This document shows, piece by piece, positions 24,910-34,811 of a stretch of DNA of 64,000 nt. Location of the stretch: assembly GCF_001314995.1 (NCBI RefSeq), contig NZ_CP012938.1, positions 1,984,001 to 2,048,000 on the forward strand. Reading direction: 5' to 3'. Position numbers and translations under genes: made by a program. Position 1 is the stretch's first letter. Each line of letters begins with the position of its first letter. This DNA is from Bacteroides ovatus. Its GTDB lineage: Bacteria; Bacteroidota; Bacteroidia; Bacteroidales; Bacteroidaceae. The notes below the pieces were generated by a model. It made no database searches. It had not been told where the DNA came from and was given only the letters and a program-made list of their open reading frames with translations.

Positions 24910-24917
24910 CAAAAGTA
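24910..24917 (-). promoter_or_regulatory. -7 promoter box of the repeat-protein gene
   Basis: TACTTTTG on the minus strand, 24 bp before the start at 24886. Confidence 0.55.
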
Positions 24918-25059
24918 ACGCAGGAAAATCAGAATTAATAAGTGAATTCCATAATTGTCAGTAGGGAAAAACCTAAAATAAAAAGGATTAGCGCATGCAG
25001 TAACGGTATATCCATAATATACTACCTAATTGGTCCCCAGAATGGTCCCCCCAAAAAGA

Positions 25060-26910
25060 AATGAGGTTGTGTCAAAACGTTGGCACAACCTCTTTTATAT
25101 TTTACAGTTCTGCTATATTTTCTTTTGGCTATGCTGCTTTTTCCTCATGCATTTGGCAACAAGTTGCTATATTCCAATTATATCGGGTTATAAATAGTCC
25201 CATAAACATATATTTGGCAACTGTAATGAGCCCCTTTCCTTCTTTTATCAGTTTAGCACACATTTTTTTGATATTAAAGGCTATAGCAAAGAAAGCAAAG
25301 TCCATTGTAACCTTGTCTTCTCCCACATGCCGGAATCTTCTGTATGCCATGTTGTATTTCATTTGTCCAAACACAGCCTCTGGTTCTATACACCTCCTGC
25401 CTCTATGCTTGATACCTTCTTCTGAGAGCAACCTTTCCCGTGCCTGCCGTTTGTATTGATTTAATCGGTGGTTGACTTCTATAATACGGTTCCCCCGAGC
25501 TTTAAAACAACTGCCACGCAAAGGGCAACCTTCGCATCTTTTTGCTTTATACCGGGCACTTTCGATGATGTATCCGCTCGCTGTCTTGTCACGTTTGGTT
25601 CCTATACGGTTCATGTGCTGTCCCATAGGACAAACGTAATAATCCTCTTGGGCATTGTAATGGAGACTTTCGGCATGGAATGGGTTGGGAGTATAACGAG
25701 GACGCTGTTCTTTATGGAAGTAATTATACTTGATGAAGGCTTCTATCCCATTCTCCTGCATGAACCGGTAATTTTCTTCCGAACCGTAACCGGAGTCTGC
25801 CACACAGATATTCGGTAAACGGTTATAGCGGTACTGGAAAGAGTGGAAAAAAGGTATGAGGGTCAGTGTATCGGTAGGGTTGGGAAACAGACGGAAGTCT
25901 GTGATGAATTGGTTTTCAGTACCTATTTGCAGATTATATCCGGGTTTGGTCTGCCCGTTCTTCATGGCATCTTCTTTCATGCGCATGAATGTGGCACCAG
26001 GATCGGTCTTGGAATAGGAGTTACGTTCTCCAAGGGTATCAAGGTGATTGTCGTATTCTATCAGCTTGTCACGATACCCTTCAAGTTCCATGACCTGCTT
26101 CTTCTTTTTGCGCAGGGCTTTCTTTTCTTCCTTATCCTTTGTTGCAGGCTGGCGTTCCAGGGCTTCTTTAAGTTCATCCACTATGTCAGAGAGCCTGCAG
26201 GGAGTAAACTCCACGGATGTGTCTTTTATAGAGTTCTCCTGTGCAATGGCTTCATCCACCTGTTCCAAGAGAATACGGATTTTATCCATTAGTCTCGTAC
26301 GGTTCCGTTCGACTGTCTTGCGCCAGACAAAAGTATATTTGTTGGCTTTGGATTCAATCTTGGTGCCGTCGATATACTCCACATCAAGGCTGATGAAACC
26401 TTTATCGGCAAGGACAAGAACCAACTGGGTAAATACATTATTTATTTCCTCCTTTACACGGTTACGAAAACGGTTGATCGTGATAAAATCCGGATGCTCA
26501 TTACCGGCAAGCCAAATATAATGAATGTCACGAAGGAGGTGCTTCTCTATTTTACGGCAAGAATAGATATTATTCATGTAGGCGTAGATTATCACCTTAA
26601 GCATCATTTTAGGATGATAAGGACAACGGCCCGTTTCCTTATAAAGCTTCTTGAAACTCTCAAGATTGAGATTGTCAATAACAGCATTCACGATGCGGAC
26701 CGGGTCGGTCGCAGCTATGTTTTCATCAATTCTTTGTGGAAAAAGAACGGTTTGGTTGGGAATGTAAGGACGAAAATGTAACTTTGCCATAACGAAAAAC
26801 TTTATACCTAAAGATACGAAAACTTTGGGTAATAACAAAGCCCGGGCTTGAGAAAGTCTGGGCTTTGCGCATAAAAAAAGGCTGTGTCAGCGTTTTGACA
26901 CAACCTCATT
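25060..26910. mobile_element. IS1182-family insertion sequence
   Basis: A 1851-bp element bounded by inverted repeats: AATGAGGTTGTGTCAAAACG at both ends (20 identical bp), continuing imperfectly to about 32 bp. Each end is also a small hairpin. One intact transposase gene lies inside on the minus strand. No target-site duplication is obvious at the borders (AAGA on the left, CAAA on the right). It separates the repeat-protein gene from tRNA-Cys and appears intact. Confidence 0.9.
25129..26790 (-). CDS. IS1182-family transposase
   Basis: 553 residues, starting at MAKLHFRPYIPNQTVLFP (ATG at 26790); an in-frame extension to 26838 lacks family support. The N-terminal domain has PYHPKMMLKVIIYAYMNNIY and the first catalytic region has YIDGTKIESKANKY (DDE first Asp). 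VADSGYGSEENYRFM holds the second Asp, and EAVFGQMKYNMAYRRFRHVG is the conserved Glu region. A four-Cys-like cluster (CEGCPLRGSC) lies between. DDE-type cut-and-paste enzyme. Full length with no disruption, so the element is probably active. Confidence 0.95.
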   Translation of the reverse strand: MAKLHFRPYIPNQTVLFPQRIDENIAATDPVRIVNAVIDNLNLESFKKLYKETGRCPYHPKMMLKVIIYAYMNNIYSCRKIEKHLLRDIHYIWLAGNEHPDFITINRFRNRVKEEINNVFTQLVLVLADKGFISLDVEYIDGTKIESKANKYTFVWRKTVERNRTRLMDKIRILLEQVDEAIAQENSIKDTSVEFTPCRLSDIVDELKEALERQPATKDKEEKKALRKKKKQVMELEGYRDKLIEYDNHLDTLGERNSYSKTDPGATFMRMKEDAMKNGQTKPGYNLQIGTENQFITDFRLFPNPTDTLTLIPFFHSFQYRYNRLPNICVADSGYGSEENYRFMQENGIEAFIKYNYFHKEQRPRYTPNPFHAESLHYNAQEDYYVCPMGQHMNRIGTKRDKTASGYIIESARYKAKRCEGCPLRGSCFKARGNRIIEVNHRLNQYKRQARERLLSEEGIKHRGRRCIEPEAVFGQMKYNMAYRRFRHVGEDKVTMDFAFFAIAFNIKKMCAKLIKEGKGLITVAKYMFMGLFITRYNWNIATCCQMHEEKAA

Positions 26911-26924
26911 CAAAGTGTTACTTG

Positions 26925-26996
26925 AGGTTCCTGGCGGATTCGAACCGCCGTACACGGTTTTGCAGACCGCTGACTAAGCCACTCATCCAAGGAACC
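26925..26996 (-). tRNA. tRNA-Cys (anticodon GCA)
   Basis: On the minus strand: acceptor GGTTCCT pairs with AGGAACC; anticodon stem-loop CGGT-CTGCAAA-ACCG with GCA (Cys); T arm GGCGG-TTCGAAT-CCGCC; discriminator T. It lies 14 bp beyond the right end of the IS1182 element. Confidence 0.93.
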
Positions 26997-27047
26997 ATTA
27001 TTTCTCGTTTGCGGTTGCAAAGGTAGTACAAATTTTGAAACTACCAA

Positions 27048-27263
27048 CTATCCGCAGCAATTTTTCTTTGTACTTTTTTTCTTTACATCGCACTCTCCGC
27101 GTTTCTTATCCATCATATCCTTTAGTTCACAGCCACTTACACAGCTGTCACAAGGATTCTGATTTTCTCGCGTACGACGAAAAAAACGAAATATTCCATA
27201 TATGACGCGGGCAATGCAGAGTACAACCAGTACTCCGACTACCCAATCTTGCCAATTATTCAT
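27048..27263 (-). CDS. FeoB-associated Cys-rich membrane protein
   Basis: 71 residues. One TM helix at about 5-25 (WQDWVVGVLVVLCIARVIYG) is followed by a short cytoplasmic tail with CDSCVSGCELKDM and a terminal NCCG. This layout is the FeoB-associated Cys-rich family, thought to assist Fe2+ uptake. The ATG at 27263 overlaps the feoB stop (ATGA), giving tight coupling; a longer frame to 27353 lies inside feoB and is not supported. Confidence 0.88.
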   Translation of the reverse strand: MNNWQDWVVGVLVVLCIARVIYGIFRFFRRTRENQNPCDSCVSGCELKDMMDKKRGECDVKKKSTKKNCCG

Positions 27264-29746
27264 ACAAACAATCCTCCAATCTGATAAACAGCAAATGATA
27301 CAAGCCAAGCCAATCCCGTTGTGTAACAAGCAGCAAAAAGCGTCCATTTCCAACTACCCGATTCCTGTTTTATAGCCGCTATCGCCGCAATACACGGGAA
27401 GTAAATCAATACAAACAACATATAACAGAAAGCAACCAATGGAGTAATCGGAATTCGTTCTGCCAAACTTACTGAATCAGCATCCGGATCATCTGCATAT
27501 AAGACACCTAATGTACTTACTACCAATTCTTTCGCTCCCACACCGGAAAGCAAGCCAATACCTAGTTTCCAATCAAATCCCAGTGGTTTTATAACTGGCT
27601 CTATACCACGTCCCAACTGGCCGATATAAGAATTTTCCTGCTGCTCGGCAACTGTTTCATAAGCATCATGATTCGGATAATACCCCAAGAACCAGATTAT
27701 AATAGAAGCAATCATAATAATGCCTCCCATCTTTTTCAAATACTGCGCTCCCTTTTCCCATGTGTGACGGAAGATCGATTTTGCTGTCGGCATCCGGTAA
27801 GGTGGAAGTTCCATCACAAATGGAGTATCATCACCCTTCACCAGAAACTTGCTAAACAAGCGGGCCATTACCACAGCCAGTACAATACCAATCACATAAA
27901 TACTTAACAACACCAGACTTGCATTGTTCGGGAAGAAAGCACCCACCAACAATAAATAAATTGGCAGACGCGCACTGCAAGACATCAAAGGATTTACCAA
28001 CATTGTAATAAGACGGCTCTTCCGGTTCTCAATAGTACGGGAAGCTATAATAGCAGGTACATTGCATCCAAATCCCATAATCAAAGGAATGAATGATTTT
28101 CCGTGCAATCCCATTTTATGCATGATTTTATCCATGATAAAAGCTGCACGAGCCATATAACCCGAATCTTCCATAAGAGAAATGCAGAAATACAAAATCA
28201 AGATATTCGGCAAAAAGACAATAACCGCTCCTACCCCACCAATAATTCCATCAATCAGCAAATCTTTAAATGGACCTTCCGCCATATTATTGCGTAACAA
28301 GTCACCAATCTGCTCGACAAGCCATTCAATCCCCATCATCGGATATTCTCCAATGACAAACGTACCCTCAAACATCAGATACATAAAAAGGAAGAAAATA
28401 GGAAATCCCCAGACACGGTGAGTTACGATCGAATCCAGCACTTTTGTTGTCTGCGCCTGCTCCAAGTGATTATCTGTGAATGTCTCCTTCAGTGCACCAC
28501 TGATAAATCCATATTTAGCATCCGTAATAGCCGATTCACAATCCTCATTCATTGTGTCCTGAACACGCTTCGACATCTTATCACGGACATGGAATATCTC
28601 ATCCGCATTTGGTAATGTCCGCACAATGCGCTCAATGTCAGGATCATTCTCCAACAATTTAATGGATAGGAAACGGGTAGAATATTTATGACGGATAAAT
28701 TCGTTTTTGGACACTTCACTTTTTACAGCTTCAATCGCTTTTTCGATATCAGGACCATGATTGATATGAATATGCCGGAAGACACGCCCCGTCTTTTTAT
28801 GTTCACGTACATAATCTTCCAAATGCTCTTCCTCGTGGTTCTTACGATCTTCCAGAGAATCATGCCATTCGGTCAAATCCTTAAGAACTTCCGGATTCAT
28901 ATTTCCCTGTTTATCAAAGAAGTCTACTCCTTCATACAGATTGATAACAACATGAAACAAGGTATCCAATCCACGATTTTTCTTACTGACAGTAGGCAAC
29001 ATCGGCACCCCGAACAACTTACTCAACAGATGATAATCCAATGTATTTCCACTGGCTTCCAACTCATCATAAATATTCAGAGCTACCACCATGCGGACAT
29101 TCATATCTATCAATTGAGTAGTCAGATATAAGTTTCGCTCCAGATTAGAGGAATCGACTACATTAATAATCACGTCCGGAGTTTCATCGATAATATGACG
29201 ACGCACATAGATTTCTTCCGGCGTATAAGCAGACAAAGAATAAGTTCCCGGCAAATCGACAATACGGAAATGATAGCCTTCGAAATCAAAATAACCTTCT
29301 TTGGCATCCACGGTTACGCCGCTGTAGTTTCCAACATGCTCATGAGCACCGGATGCAAGATTAAATAAAGAAGTCTTGCCACTGTTCGGGTTTCCGACCA
29401 AAGCAACATTAATGGTACGGCGTTTACCTAACGCCAACCGTTTCATATCTTCTTCTTTTACTGAAAGGTCTTCAGGCAATCCTTCATGATAAACGGTCTT
29501 CTCGGCCAGTTTCTTTGCTTCCTCTTCGCTGATAACTTCGATCATTTCAGCTTCCTGACGACGAAGAGAAATTTCATAACCTAAAACTTTATATTTTATG
29601 GGATCTTTTAGCGGAGCATTCAACAGCACTTCAACCGTTTTACCTTTAATGAAGCCCATCTCCACAATACGTTTACGAAAACCACCGTGCCCCAATACCT
29701 TTACAATAACACCTTTTTCTCCTGTTTTTAATTCGGACAAACGCAT
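27260..29746 (-). CDS. feoB: Ferrous iron transporter, FeoA-FeoB fusion
   Basis: 828 residues. Residues 1-80 are an FeoA (SH3-like) domain (MRLSELKTGEKGVIVKVLGH). The G domain follows with GNPNSGKTSLFN (G1), DLPGTYSL (G3) and NIYDE (G4). The C-terminal half is a polytopic membrane part with paired Gate motifs: GFGCNVPAIIASR and LMSCSARLPIYLLL, the second being the known Cys-containing Gate. Imports Fe2+ across the inner membrane, GTP-dependent. The fusion is usual in Bacteroidetes. ATG at 29746 is preferred over 29791, because a TTTG-N20-TATCTTTG promoter lies between. Followed by its Cys-rich partner. Confidence 0.96.
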   Translation of the reverse strand: MRLSELKTGEKGVIVKVLGHGGFRKRIVEMGFIKGKTVEVLLNAPLKDPIKYKVLGYEISLRRQEAEMIEVISEEEAKKLAEKTVYHEGLPEDLSVKEEDMKRLALGKRRTINVALVGNPNSGKTSLFNLASGAHEHVGNYSGVTVDAKEGYFDFEGYHFRIVDLPGTYSLSAYTPEEIYVRRHIIDETPDVIINVVDSSNLERNLYLTTQLIDMNVRMVVALNIYDELEASGNTLDYHLLSKLFGVPMLPTVSKKNRGLDTLFHVVINLYEGVDFFDKQGNMNPEVLKDLTEWHDSLEDRKNHEEEHLEDYVREHKKTGRVFRHIHINHGPDIEKAIEAVKSEVSKNEFIRHKYSTRFLSIKLLENDPDIERIVRTLPNADEIFHVRDKMSKRVQDTMNEDCESAITDAKYGFISGALKETFTDNHLEQAQTTKVLDSIVTHRVWGFPIFFLFMYLMFEGTFVIGEYPMMGIEWLVEQIGDLLRNNMAEGPFKDLLIDGIIGGVGAVIVFLPNILILYFCISLMEDSGYMARAAFIMDKIMHKMGLHGKSFIPLIMGFGCNVPAIIASRTIENRKSRLITMLVNPLMSCSARLPIYLLLVGAFFPNNASLVLLSIYVIGIVLAVVMARLFSKFLVKGDDTPFVMELPPYRMPTAKSIFRHTWEKGAQYLKKMGGIIMIASIIIWFLGYYPNHDAYETVAEQQENSYIGQLGRGIEPVIKPLGFDWKLGIGLLSGVGAKELVVSTLGVLYADDPDADSVSLAERIPITPLVAFCYMLFVLIYFPCIAAIAAIKQESGSWKWTLFAACYTTGLAWLVSFAVYQIGGLFV

Positions 29747-29764
29747 AACTCTCAAAATTTTTGG

Positions 29765-29796
29765 CAAAGATAATTCATAACTTCGGAGCATGCAAA
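29765..29796 (-). promoter_or_regulatory. Promoter of feoAB
   Basis: TTTG (29796-29793), 20-bp spacer and TATCTTTG (29772-29765) on the minus strand, 19 bp before the ATG at 29746. This promoter excludes the longer feoB start. Confidence 0.75.
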
Positions 29797-29878
29797 TTAT
29801 TTAGAATGTTTTTAAATAGCAGCTTTTTTCATCCTCTAAAAGATTCAGAAAAAATAAAAAAACTTATTGATAAACTCG

Positions 29879-29886
29879 TATCTTTG
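29879..29886 (+). promoter_or_regulatory. -7 box of tilS, only 5 bp from the start codon
   Basis: TATCTTTG ends 5 bp before the ATG at 29892. In Bacteroides transcription begins about 4-7 nt after this box, so the tilS mRNA would have almost no leader. Confidence 0.55.
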
Positions 29887-29891
29887 CAGGT

Positions 29892-31172
29892 ATGATACAA
29901 CAACGCGTTACAAAATATATAGAAAAGGAACATTTATTCTCACCGGATGATAAAATCCTGGTCGCATTGAGTGGTGGTGCCGACTCGGTGGCATTACTAT
30001 ATATTCTGCATACAGCAGGCTATCATTGCGAAGCCGCACATTGTAATTTCCACCTGCGAGGCAAAGAGTCAGACCGGGACGAGTTATTTGTCCGCCAACT
30101 TTGCGAAAGAATGGAAATCCATTTACATACCATTGATTTCAACACGACCCAATATGCAACGGAAAAACATATTTCGATTGAAATGGCCGCACGGGAACTC
30201 CGCTACCAATGGTTCGAGAAAATTAGAAAAGAATGTCAGGCAGATGTTGTCGCTGTGGCCCATCACCAGGATGATAGCATAGAAACTATACTACTTAACC
30301 TGATTCGGGGAACAGGAATTACCGGTCTGTTAGGAATCCGCCCCCGTAATGGAACCATCGTACGCCCTCTGCTTTGTATCAACCGGGAAGAGATAATTCG
30401 TTACCTGCAAAACATCGGACAAGATTATGTGACAGACAGCACCAATCTGGAAGACGAATATACCCGTAATAAAATCCGACTCAACCTCCTTCCCCTCATG
30501 CAGGAAATTAATCCGTCAGTCAAAAACACTCTGATAGATACGAGTAATTATCTGAATGATGTAGCCACTATATATAATAAATGTATAGAGGAAACTAAAA
30601 AGAAAATCATTACGGCAGAAGGTATCAGAATCTGTGATTTGGTAAAGGAACCGGCACCCGAAGCCATCTTATTCGAAGTCCTGCATCCTCTAGGATTCAA
30701 TTCCGCACAAATCAAAGATATCACCCATTCGCTTCATAGCCAACCGGGCAAGCAATTCTGTAGCAAAGAATGGAGAGTGATAAAAGACAGAGAATTCCTA
30801 TTAATAGAAACAGCTGAATCTGAAAATGAGACTCTTCCTCCTTTTCAAATTATCAAAGAAGAAAAAGAATACACCCCGGATTTTCTCATTCCACGTGAAA
30901 AGGAAATTGCCTGTTTTGATGCCGACAAACTGAATGGAGAAATTCATTACCGGAAATGGCAGCCGGGAGACACTTTTATTCCTTTTGGAATGAAAGGAAA
31001 GAAAAAAATAAGCGATTATCTGACCGACCGCAAATTTTCTATCAGCCAAAAAGAACGCCAATGGGTACTCTGCTGTGGAGAACACATCGCATGGCTGATA
31101 GGCGAACGAACAGACAACCGCTTTCGTATTGATGAAACGACTAAGCGCGTCGTGATTTACAAAATAGTCTGA
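29892..31172 (+). CDS. tilS: tRNA(Ile)-lysidine synthetase
   Basis: 426 residues. Adds lysine to C34 of the tRNA-Ile with anticodon CAU, so that it reads AUA; ATP-dependent, essential. The PP-loop motif [16 protein letters not shown] is at residues 22-37. Further family motifs are [29 protein letters not shown] and [11 protein letters not shown], with a C-terminal TilS domain ending in [20 protein letters not shown] and the lysine-binding region. The start is fixed by distance to the PP-loop and by lack of other ATGs. Convergent with the EFR1-type gene (16-bp overlap of 3' ends). Confidence 0.96.
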   Translation: MIQQRVTKYIEKEHLFSPDDKILVALSGGADSVALLYILHTAGYHCEAAHCNFHLRGKESDRDELFVRQLCERMEIHLHTIDFNTTQYATEKHISIEMAARELRYQWFEKIRKECQADVVAVAHHQDDSIETILLNLIRGTGITGLLGIRPRNGTIVRPLLCINREEIIRYLQNIGQDYVTDSTNLEDEYTRNKIRLNLLPLMQEINPSVKNTLIDTSNYLNDVATIYNKCIEETKKKIITAEGIRICDLVKEPAPEAILFEVLHPLGFNSAQIKDITHSLHSQPGKQFCSKEWRVIKDREFLLIETAESENETLPPFQIIKEEKEYTPDFLIPREKEIACFDADKLNGEIHYRKWQPGDTFIPFGMKGKKKISDYLTDRKFSISQKERQWVLCCGEHIAWLIGERTDNRFRIDETTKRVVIYKIV

Positions 31173-31993
31173 GGCAACTTCTGTTTCTTGAAACAATCTG
31201 ATAACAAAGCTGCAAAAGGAGTTTCATACACCCTTGCTTTCCTAACGCAAGCTTTTACACAAGCGCAACATTTGATACATTTAGCCTCATCCGTATGTAG
31301 CTCATCCCCTTTCGTTATAGCCCCTGCCGGACAACGGACCACACATAACCCGCAATGGGTACACAAATCCTCATCTTCCACCCAAGGAACGCGGGGAAGC
31401 GGTGTACCACTTTTACGTAACTTGATGACTTTCCTCAAAAAACGGAACAAAGGAAAGAATGGTTGACTCGGACGTTTGATAGTACGTACATCCACCGGAT
31501 AAAGGGTATCCATACTATCAGCTGTCTGTATTTTTTCCATGATTTTCTTCCCAAACTCCGCAGCAAAGGCTAAATCCGATTCATCAGGACGTCCCACTGC
31601 AATCGGGTATTTGTCGGTACTATATGAATGTTCTCCAATAAAAGTTGCCCCGGCAATTACTTTAAATCCGTGAGGAATAGCAAAAGCATCCAGTTCCATT
31701 AAAGCTTTTTCATAAGCGCGATTTCCGTAAACCACTACCAAAACGGTAGGAGTATCCACTCCACGGATATACTGTAAACGTTCCATTGCCAAAGGAGCGA
31801 CATGTCCTCCATACACAGGCACTACAATAATAGCCAAAGAAGATGTAGGAATCACAATTTCATCCGCAATCTGCTGCGTCACATTAATAGGAAAAATATT
31901 TTTTATGCCCGTCCCGTGAACAATCGCCTCCGCAACTTGTTTAGATGTGTGTGTAGGCGAAAAATAAATTAAATGAGCTTCATTTACTGTCAT
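31157..31993 (-). CDS. EFR1-type flavodoxin-ferredoxin protein
   Basis: 278 residues. The N-terminal half is flavodoxin-like: [20 protein letters not shown] binds the FMN phosphate and [16 protein letters not shown] is the second FMN loop. The C-terminus has two 4Fe-4S motifs, [12 protein letters not shown] and [12 protein letters not shown]. Electron carrier of unknown partner, cytoplasmic. The start at 31993 is chosen because the family begins here; the longer frame to 32188 runs over the promoter region. Its 3' end overlaps that of tilS by 16 bp. A TATCTTTG box lies 20 bp upstream. Confidence 0.9.
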   Translation of the reverse strand: MTVNEAHLIYFSPTHTSKQVAEAIVHGTGIKNIFPINVTQQIADEIVIPTSSLAIIVVPVYGGHVAPLAMERLQYIRGVDTPTVLVVVYGNRAYEKALMELDAFAIPHGFKVIAGATFIGEHSYSTDKYPIAVGRPDESDLAFAAEFGKKIMEKIQTADSMDTLYPVDVRTIKRPSQPFFPLFRFLRKVIKLRKSGTPLPRVPWVEDEDLCTHCGLCVVRCPAGAITKGDELHTDEAKCIKCCACVKACVRKARVYETPFAALLSDCFKKQKLPQTIL

Positions 31994-32012
31994 ACTATTT
32001 TCTTTTATGTAG

Positions 32013-32020
32013 CAAAGATA
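32013..32020 (-). promoter_or_regulatory. -7 promoter box of the EFR1-type gene
   Basis: TATCTTTG on the minus strand, 20 bp before the start at 31993; divergent from the rho promoter. Confidence 0.65.
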
Positions 32021-32073
32021 CACTTTTACGTGGAAAAAAATGTTTGATTGTTCATGAAACCAAAAAAAATTAT

Positions 32074-32081
32074 TATCTTTG
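32074..32081 (+). promoter_or_regulatory. -7 promoter box of rho, with a ~140-nt leader
   Basis: TATCTTTG is followed by a leader of about 140 nt before the rho ATG at 32230. Two small frames lie in the leader: five codons from 32145 and 28 codons from 32165, the second overlapping the rho start. The long leader fits the feedback control by Rho that is known in other bacteria. Confidence 0.6.
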
Positions 32082-32229
32082 CCCCGTTGAAACATTCTAC
32101 GATTCAACATATACATCCCTAATTCAGAATAAAAAACAAAACGTATGCTCGCATATCTGTAGCCATGAGCTGTAGTAATGCTGTCCATAATTCAGCAAAA
32201 AAAGAAATATTAATAACTTACCATACTAT

Positions 32230-34527
32230 ATGTATAACATTATCCAATTAAACGACAAAAATCTGTCGGAACTTCAAGTTATTGCCAAAGAGTTAGGCAT
32301 AAAAAAAGCAGACTCATACAAAAAAGAAGACCTTGTTTATAAAATACTCGATGAACAGGCCATTGTAGGAGCTACAAAGAAAGTAGCCGCAGATAAGCTA
32401 AAAGAAGAACGCAAAAATGAAGAACAAAAGAAAAAGCGTTCACGGGTAGCTCCTACCAAAAAAGAAGACAAAGTGGTTTCCGCAACAAAGAGTGAAGAGG
32501 CTAACAAGACAAAAGAGACCGCTCCTGTAAAAGCTGCACCACAACCTTCCAAGAAAGAAGAAAGTACAAACAAAGAAAAAGAAACTGTTGTTGTAGAAGC
32601 TAAAGCGGAAAACACTGCTACTCCCAAGCGTAAAGTAGGCCGTCCTCGTAAGAGCTCTGATGCAGAAGAGAAAAAAGAAGTAGAAAATGCAAAACCGGCA
32701 GCACCCAAAGTAGTGGAACCTAAACCTGTTGTTGCAGAGAAAGCTACTGGTGCTACGGAAAAGCCAGCTCCGGTACAACAGCAAACAGCTGAGAAGAAAG
32801 CAAAAAACAAACCAGCTGCAGAAGCAAATAAGCCTGTTGCAGAAACAAATAAACCGGCTACTGAACCTAACAAACCTGTTGTAGAGAAAAAGGTAATAGA
32901 TAAACCACAAAAGAAAGCTGCACCCGTTATCGACGAGGAAAGTAATATCTTATCCAGCGTTGACGACGATGATTTTATTCCAATCGAAGATCTGCCTTCT
33001 GAAAAAATAGAGCTTCCTACCGAATTATTCGGAAAATTCGAAGCTACTAAAACAGAATCAGCACAGACAGCACCGGAACAGCCATCTCATCCTCAACAGC
33101 AACAACAATCTCAACAGCAGCAGTCCCAGCAGCAACGTCCGCGTATTGTTCGCTCACGCGACAATAACAACGGTAATAACAATGCTAACAACAATGGAAA
33201 TAATGGCAATAACACCAATAATAATTTCCAGCGTAACAACAATAACCAGAATCAGGTTCAGAACCCAAATCAAAATCAGAACCAGAACCAAAACCAACAA
33301 CGCTCACCGATGCCACGTGCCGCTCAGCAGAACAATGCGGGTGAAAATCTTCCGGTACAACAGCAGCAGGAACGTAAGGTTATTGAACGCGAAAAGCCTT
33401 ATGAATTCGACGATATTCTCAACGGAGTAGGTGTTCTGGAAATTATGCAGGATGGATACGGATTCCTCCGTTCTTCCGACTATAACTACCTTTCTTCTCC
33501 GGATGATATTTATGTATCACAATCTCAAATCAAACTATTTGGTCTGAAAACCGGTGATGTAGTAGAAGGAGTTATCCGTCCACCCAAAGAAGGAGAAAAA
33601 TATTTCCCATTGGTAAAGGTTTCGAAGATCAACGGACGTGATGCAGCTTTCGTTCGCGACCGTGTTCCTTTCGAACATCTGACACCTCTCTTCCCGGATG
33701 AAAAGTTTAAACTTTGCAAAGGCGGTTATTCAGACTCTATGTCTGCCCGTGTCGTCGATCTTTTCGCTCCTATCGGTAAAGGCCAGCGTGCATTGATCGT
33801 TGCCCAGCCAAAGACAGGTAAGACCATCTTAATGAAAGATATCGCAAACGCTATCGCAGCCAACCACCCGGAAGTTTACATGATTATGCTGCTGATTGAC
33901 GAACGCCCGGAAGAAGTAACAGACATGGCGCGCAGCGTTAATGCAGAAGTAATTGCTTCTACTTTCGACGAACCGGCAGAACGCCACGTAAAAATTGCAG
34001 GTATCGTATTGGAAAAGGCAAAACGTCTGGTAGAATGTGGTCACGACGTAGTTATCTTCCTTGATTCTATTACTCGTCTGGCTCGTGCATACAATACAGT
34101 ATCTCCTGCATCCGGTAAAGTTCTTTCCGGTGGTGTGGATGCAAATGCACTTCATAAACCTAAACGCTTCTTCGGTGCTGCCCGTAATATTGAAAACGGT
34201 GGTTCACTGACTATTATTGCTACCGCATTGATCGATACCGGTTCTAAAATGGACGAAGTTATCTTCGAAGAATTCAAGGGTACAGGTAACATGGAGTTGC
34301 AGCTCGACCGCAACCTGTCCAACAAACGCATCTTCCCGGCAGTCAACATTACCGCATCCAGCACTCGTCGCGACGACCTGTTGCTTGATAAAACAACCCT
34401 TGACCGCATGTGGATATTGCGCAAATATCTTGCCGACATGAATCCGATCGAAGCAATGGACTTTGTTAAAGACCGTCTGGAAAAAACCAGAGACAACGAC
34501 GAATTCCTGATGAGCATGAACAGCTAA
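32230..34527 (+). CDS. rho: Transcription termination factor Rho with large disordered insertion
   Basis: 765 residues against about 420 in E. coli. Residues 1-45 are the Rho N-terminal helical domain ([20 protein letters not shown]). Residues about 55-385 are a low-complexity insertion: first Lys/Glu/Ala/Pro-rich, then Gln- and Asn-rich runs. The core follows: cold-shock RNA-binding domain ([20 protein letters not shown]), Walker [12 protein letters not shown], Walker [17 protein letters not shown], the Q-loop [14 protein letters not shown] and R-loop [11 protein letters not shown]. Hexameric RNA helicase that ends transcripts. In B. thetaiotaomicron this insertion is reported to drive phase separation and gut fitness. 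Followed by its own hairpin terminator. Confidence 0.97.
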   Translation: MYNIIQLNDKNLSELQVIAKELGIKKADSYKKEDLVYKILDEQAIVGATKKVAADKLKEERKNEEQKKKRSRVAPTKKEDKVVSATKSEEANKTKETAPVKAAPQPSKKEESTNKEKETVVVEAKAENTATPKRKVGRPRKSSDAEEKKEVENAKPAAPKVVEPKPVVAEKATGATEKPAPVQQQTAEKKAKNKPAAEANKPVAETNKPATEPNKPVVEKKVIDKPQKKAAPVIDEESNILSSVDDDDFIPIEDLPSEKIELPTELFGKFEATKTESAQTAPEQPSHPQQQQQSQQQQSQQQRPRIVRSRDNNNGNNNANNNGNNGNNTNNNFQRNNNNQNQVQNPNQNQNQNQNQQRSPMPRAAQQNNAGENLPVQQQQERKVIEREKPYEFDDILNGVGVLEIMQDGYGFLRSSDYNYLSSPDDIYVSQSQIKLFGLKTGDVVEGVIRPPKEGEKYFPLVKVSKINGRDAAFVRDRVPFEHLTPLFPDEKFKLCKGGYSDSMSARVVDLFAPIGKGQRALIVAQPKTGKTILMKDIANAIAANHPEVYMIMLLIDERPEEVTDMARSVNAEVIASTFDEPAERHVKIAGIVLEKAKRLVECGHDVVIFLDSITRLARAYNTVSPASGKVLSGGVDANALHKPKRFFGAARNIENGGSLTIIATALIDTGSKMDEVIFEEFKGTGNMELQLDRNLSNKRIFPAVNITASSTRRDDLLLDKTTLDRMWILRKYLADMNPIEAMDFVKDRLEKTRDNDEFLMSMNS

Positions 34528-34548
34528 TCAACAGCAAACTTATAAATG

Positions 34549-34594
34549 AACGGTGAACAAACTGCGCCATAACAAGTGCAGTTTATTCACCGTT
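34549..34594 (+). terminator. Intrinsic terminator of rho
   Basis: AACGGTGAA...TTCACCGTT outer stem plus an inner AAACTGC/GCAGTTT stem, followed by TTCTTTTTC. The arms use the GGTGAA/TTCACC words also seen in other gaps. Confidence 0.8.
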
Positions 34595-34692
34595 TTCTTT
34601 TTCGGTAACCCATTTTATGACTTATCACCTGCCGTTTATCACTTATCATTCAACTCCCATCACCGATAGTTACCCCTAACCGCTTGCCACAC

Positions 34693-34734
34693 CTTTCATT
34701 TTTGTACAAAATACTTTCATTTGCGTCCAAAACT
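34693..34734 (+). promoter_or_regulatory. 21-bp direct repeat upstream of the sulfatase, possible operator
   Basis: Two copies of CTTTCATTTnnGTnCAAAAnn begin at 34693 and 34714, 21 bp apart (two helical turns). They end about 35 bp before the TACTTTTG -7 box at 34769, a position typical of an activator site. Confidence 0.5.
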
Positions 34735-34768
34735 ACTACCTCGCCCTTTTTTACGTTTCCTTTTTTCC

Positions 34769-34776
34769 TACTTTTG
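34769..34776 (+). promoter_or_regulatory. -7 promoter box of the sulfatase gene
   Basis: TACTTTTG, 35 bp before the ATG at 34812; no good TTTG element upstream, which fits an activator-dependent promoter. Confidence 0.55.
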
Positions 34777-34811
34777 CTTCCAAATCAAATATTACTTAAT
34801 TCTAACCAGTA

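Noticed and set aside
25020..25060. Integrase attachment site from the GGTCCCC direct repeat
   Set aside because: No integrase gene and no second copy of the site were found near it; kept only as a remark.
26494..26781. Plus-strand frames inside the IS1182 transposase
   Set aside because: They are antisense to a complete, well-conserved transposase gene and show no family features.
32337..32910. Long minus-strand frames opposite the rho insertion (Phe/Ser-rich)
   Set aside because: They are antisense shadows of the Lys/Glu-rich coding sequence, with no start signals.
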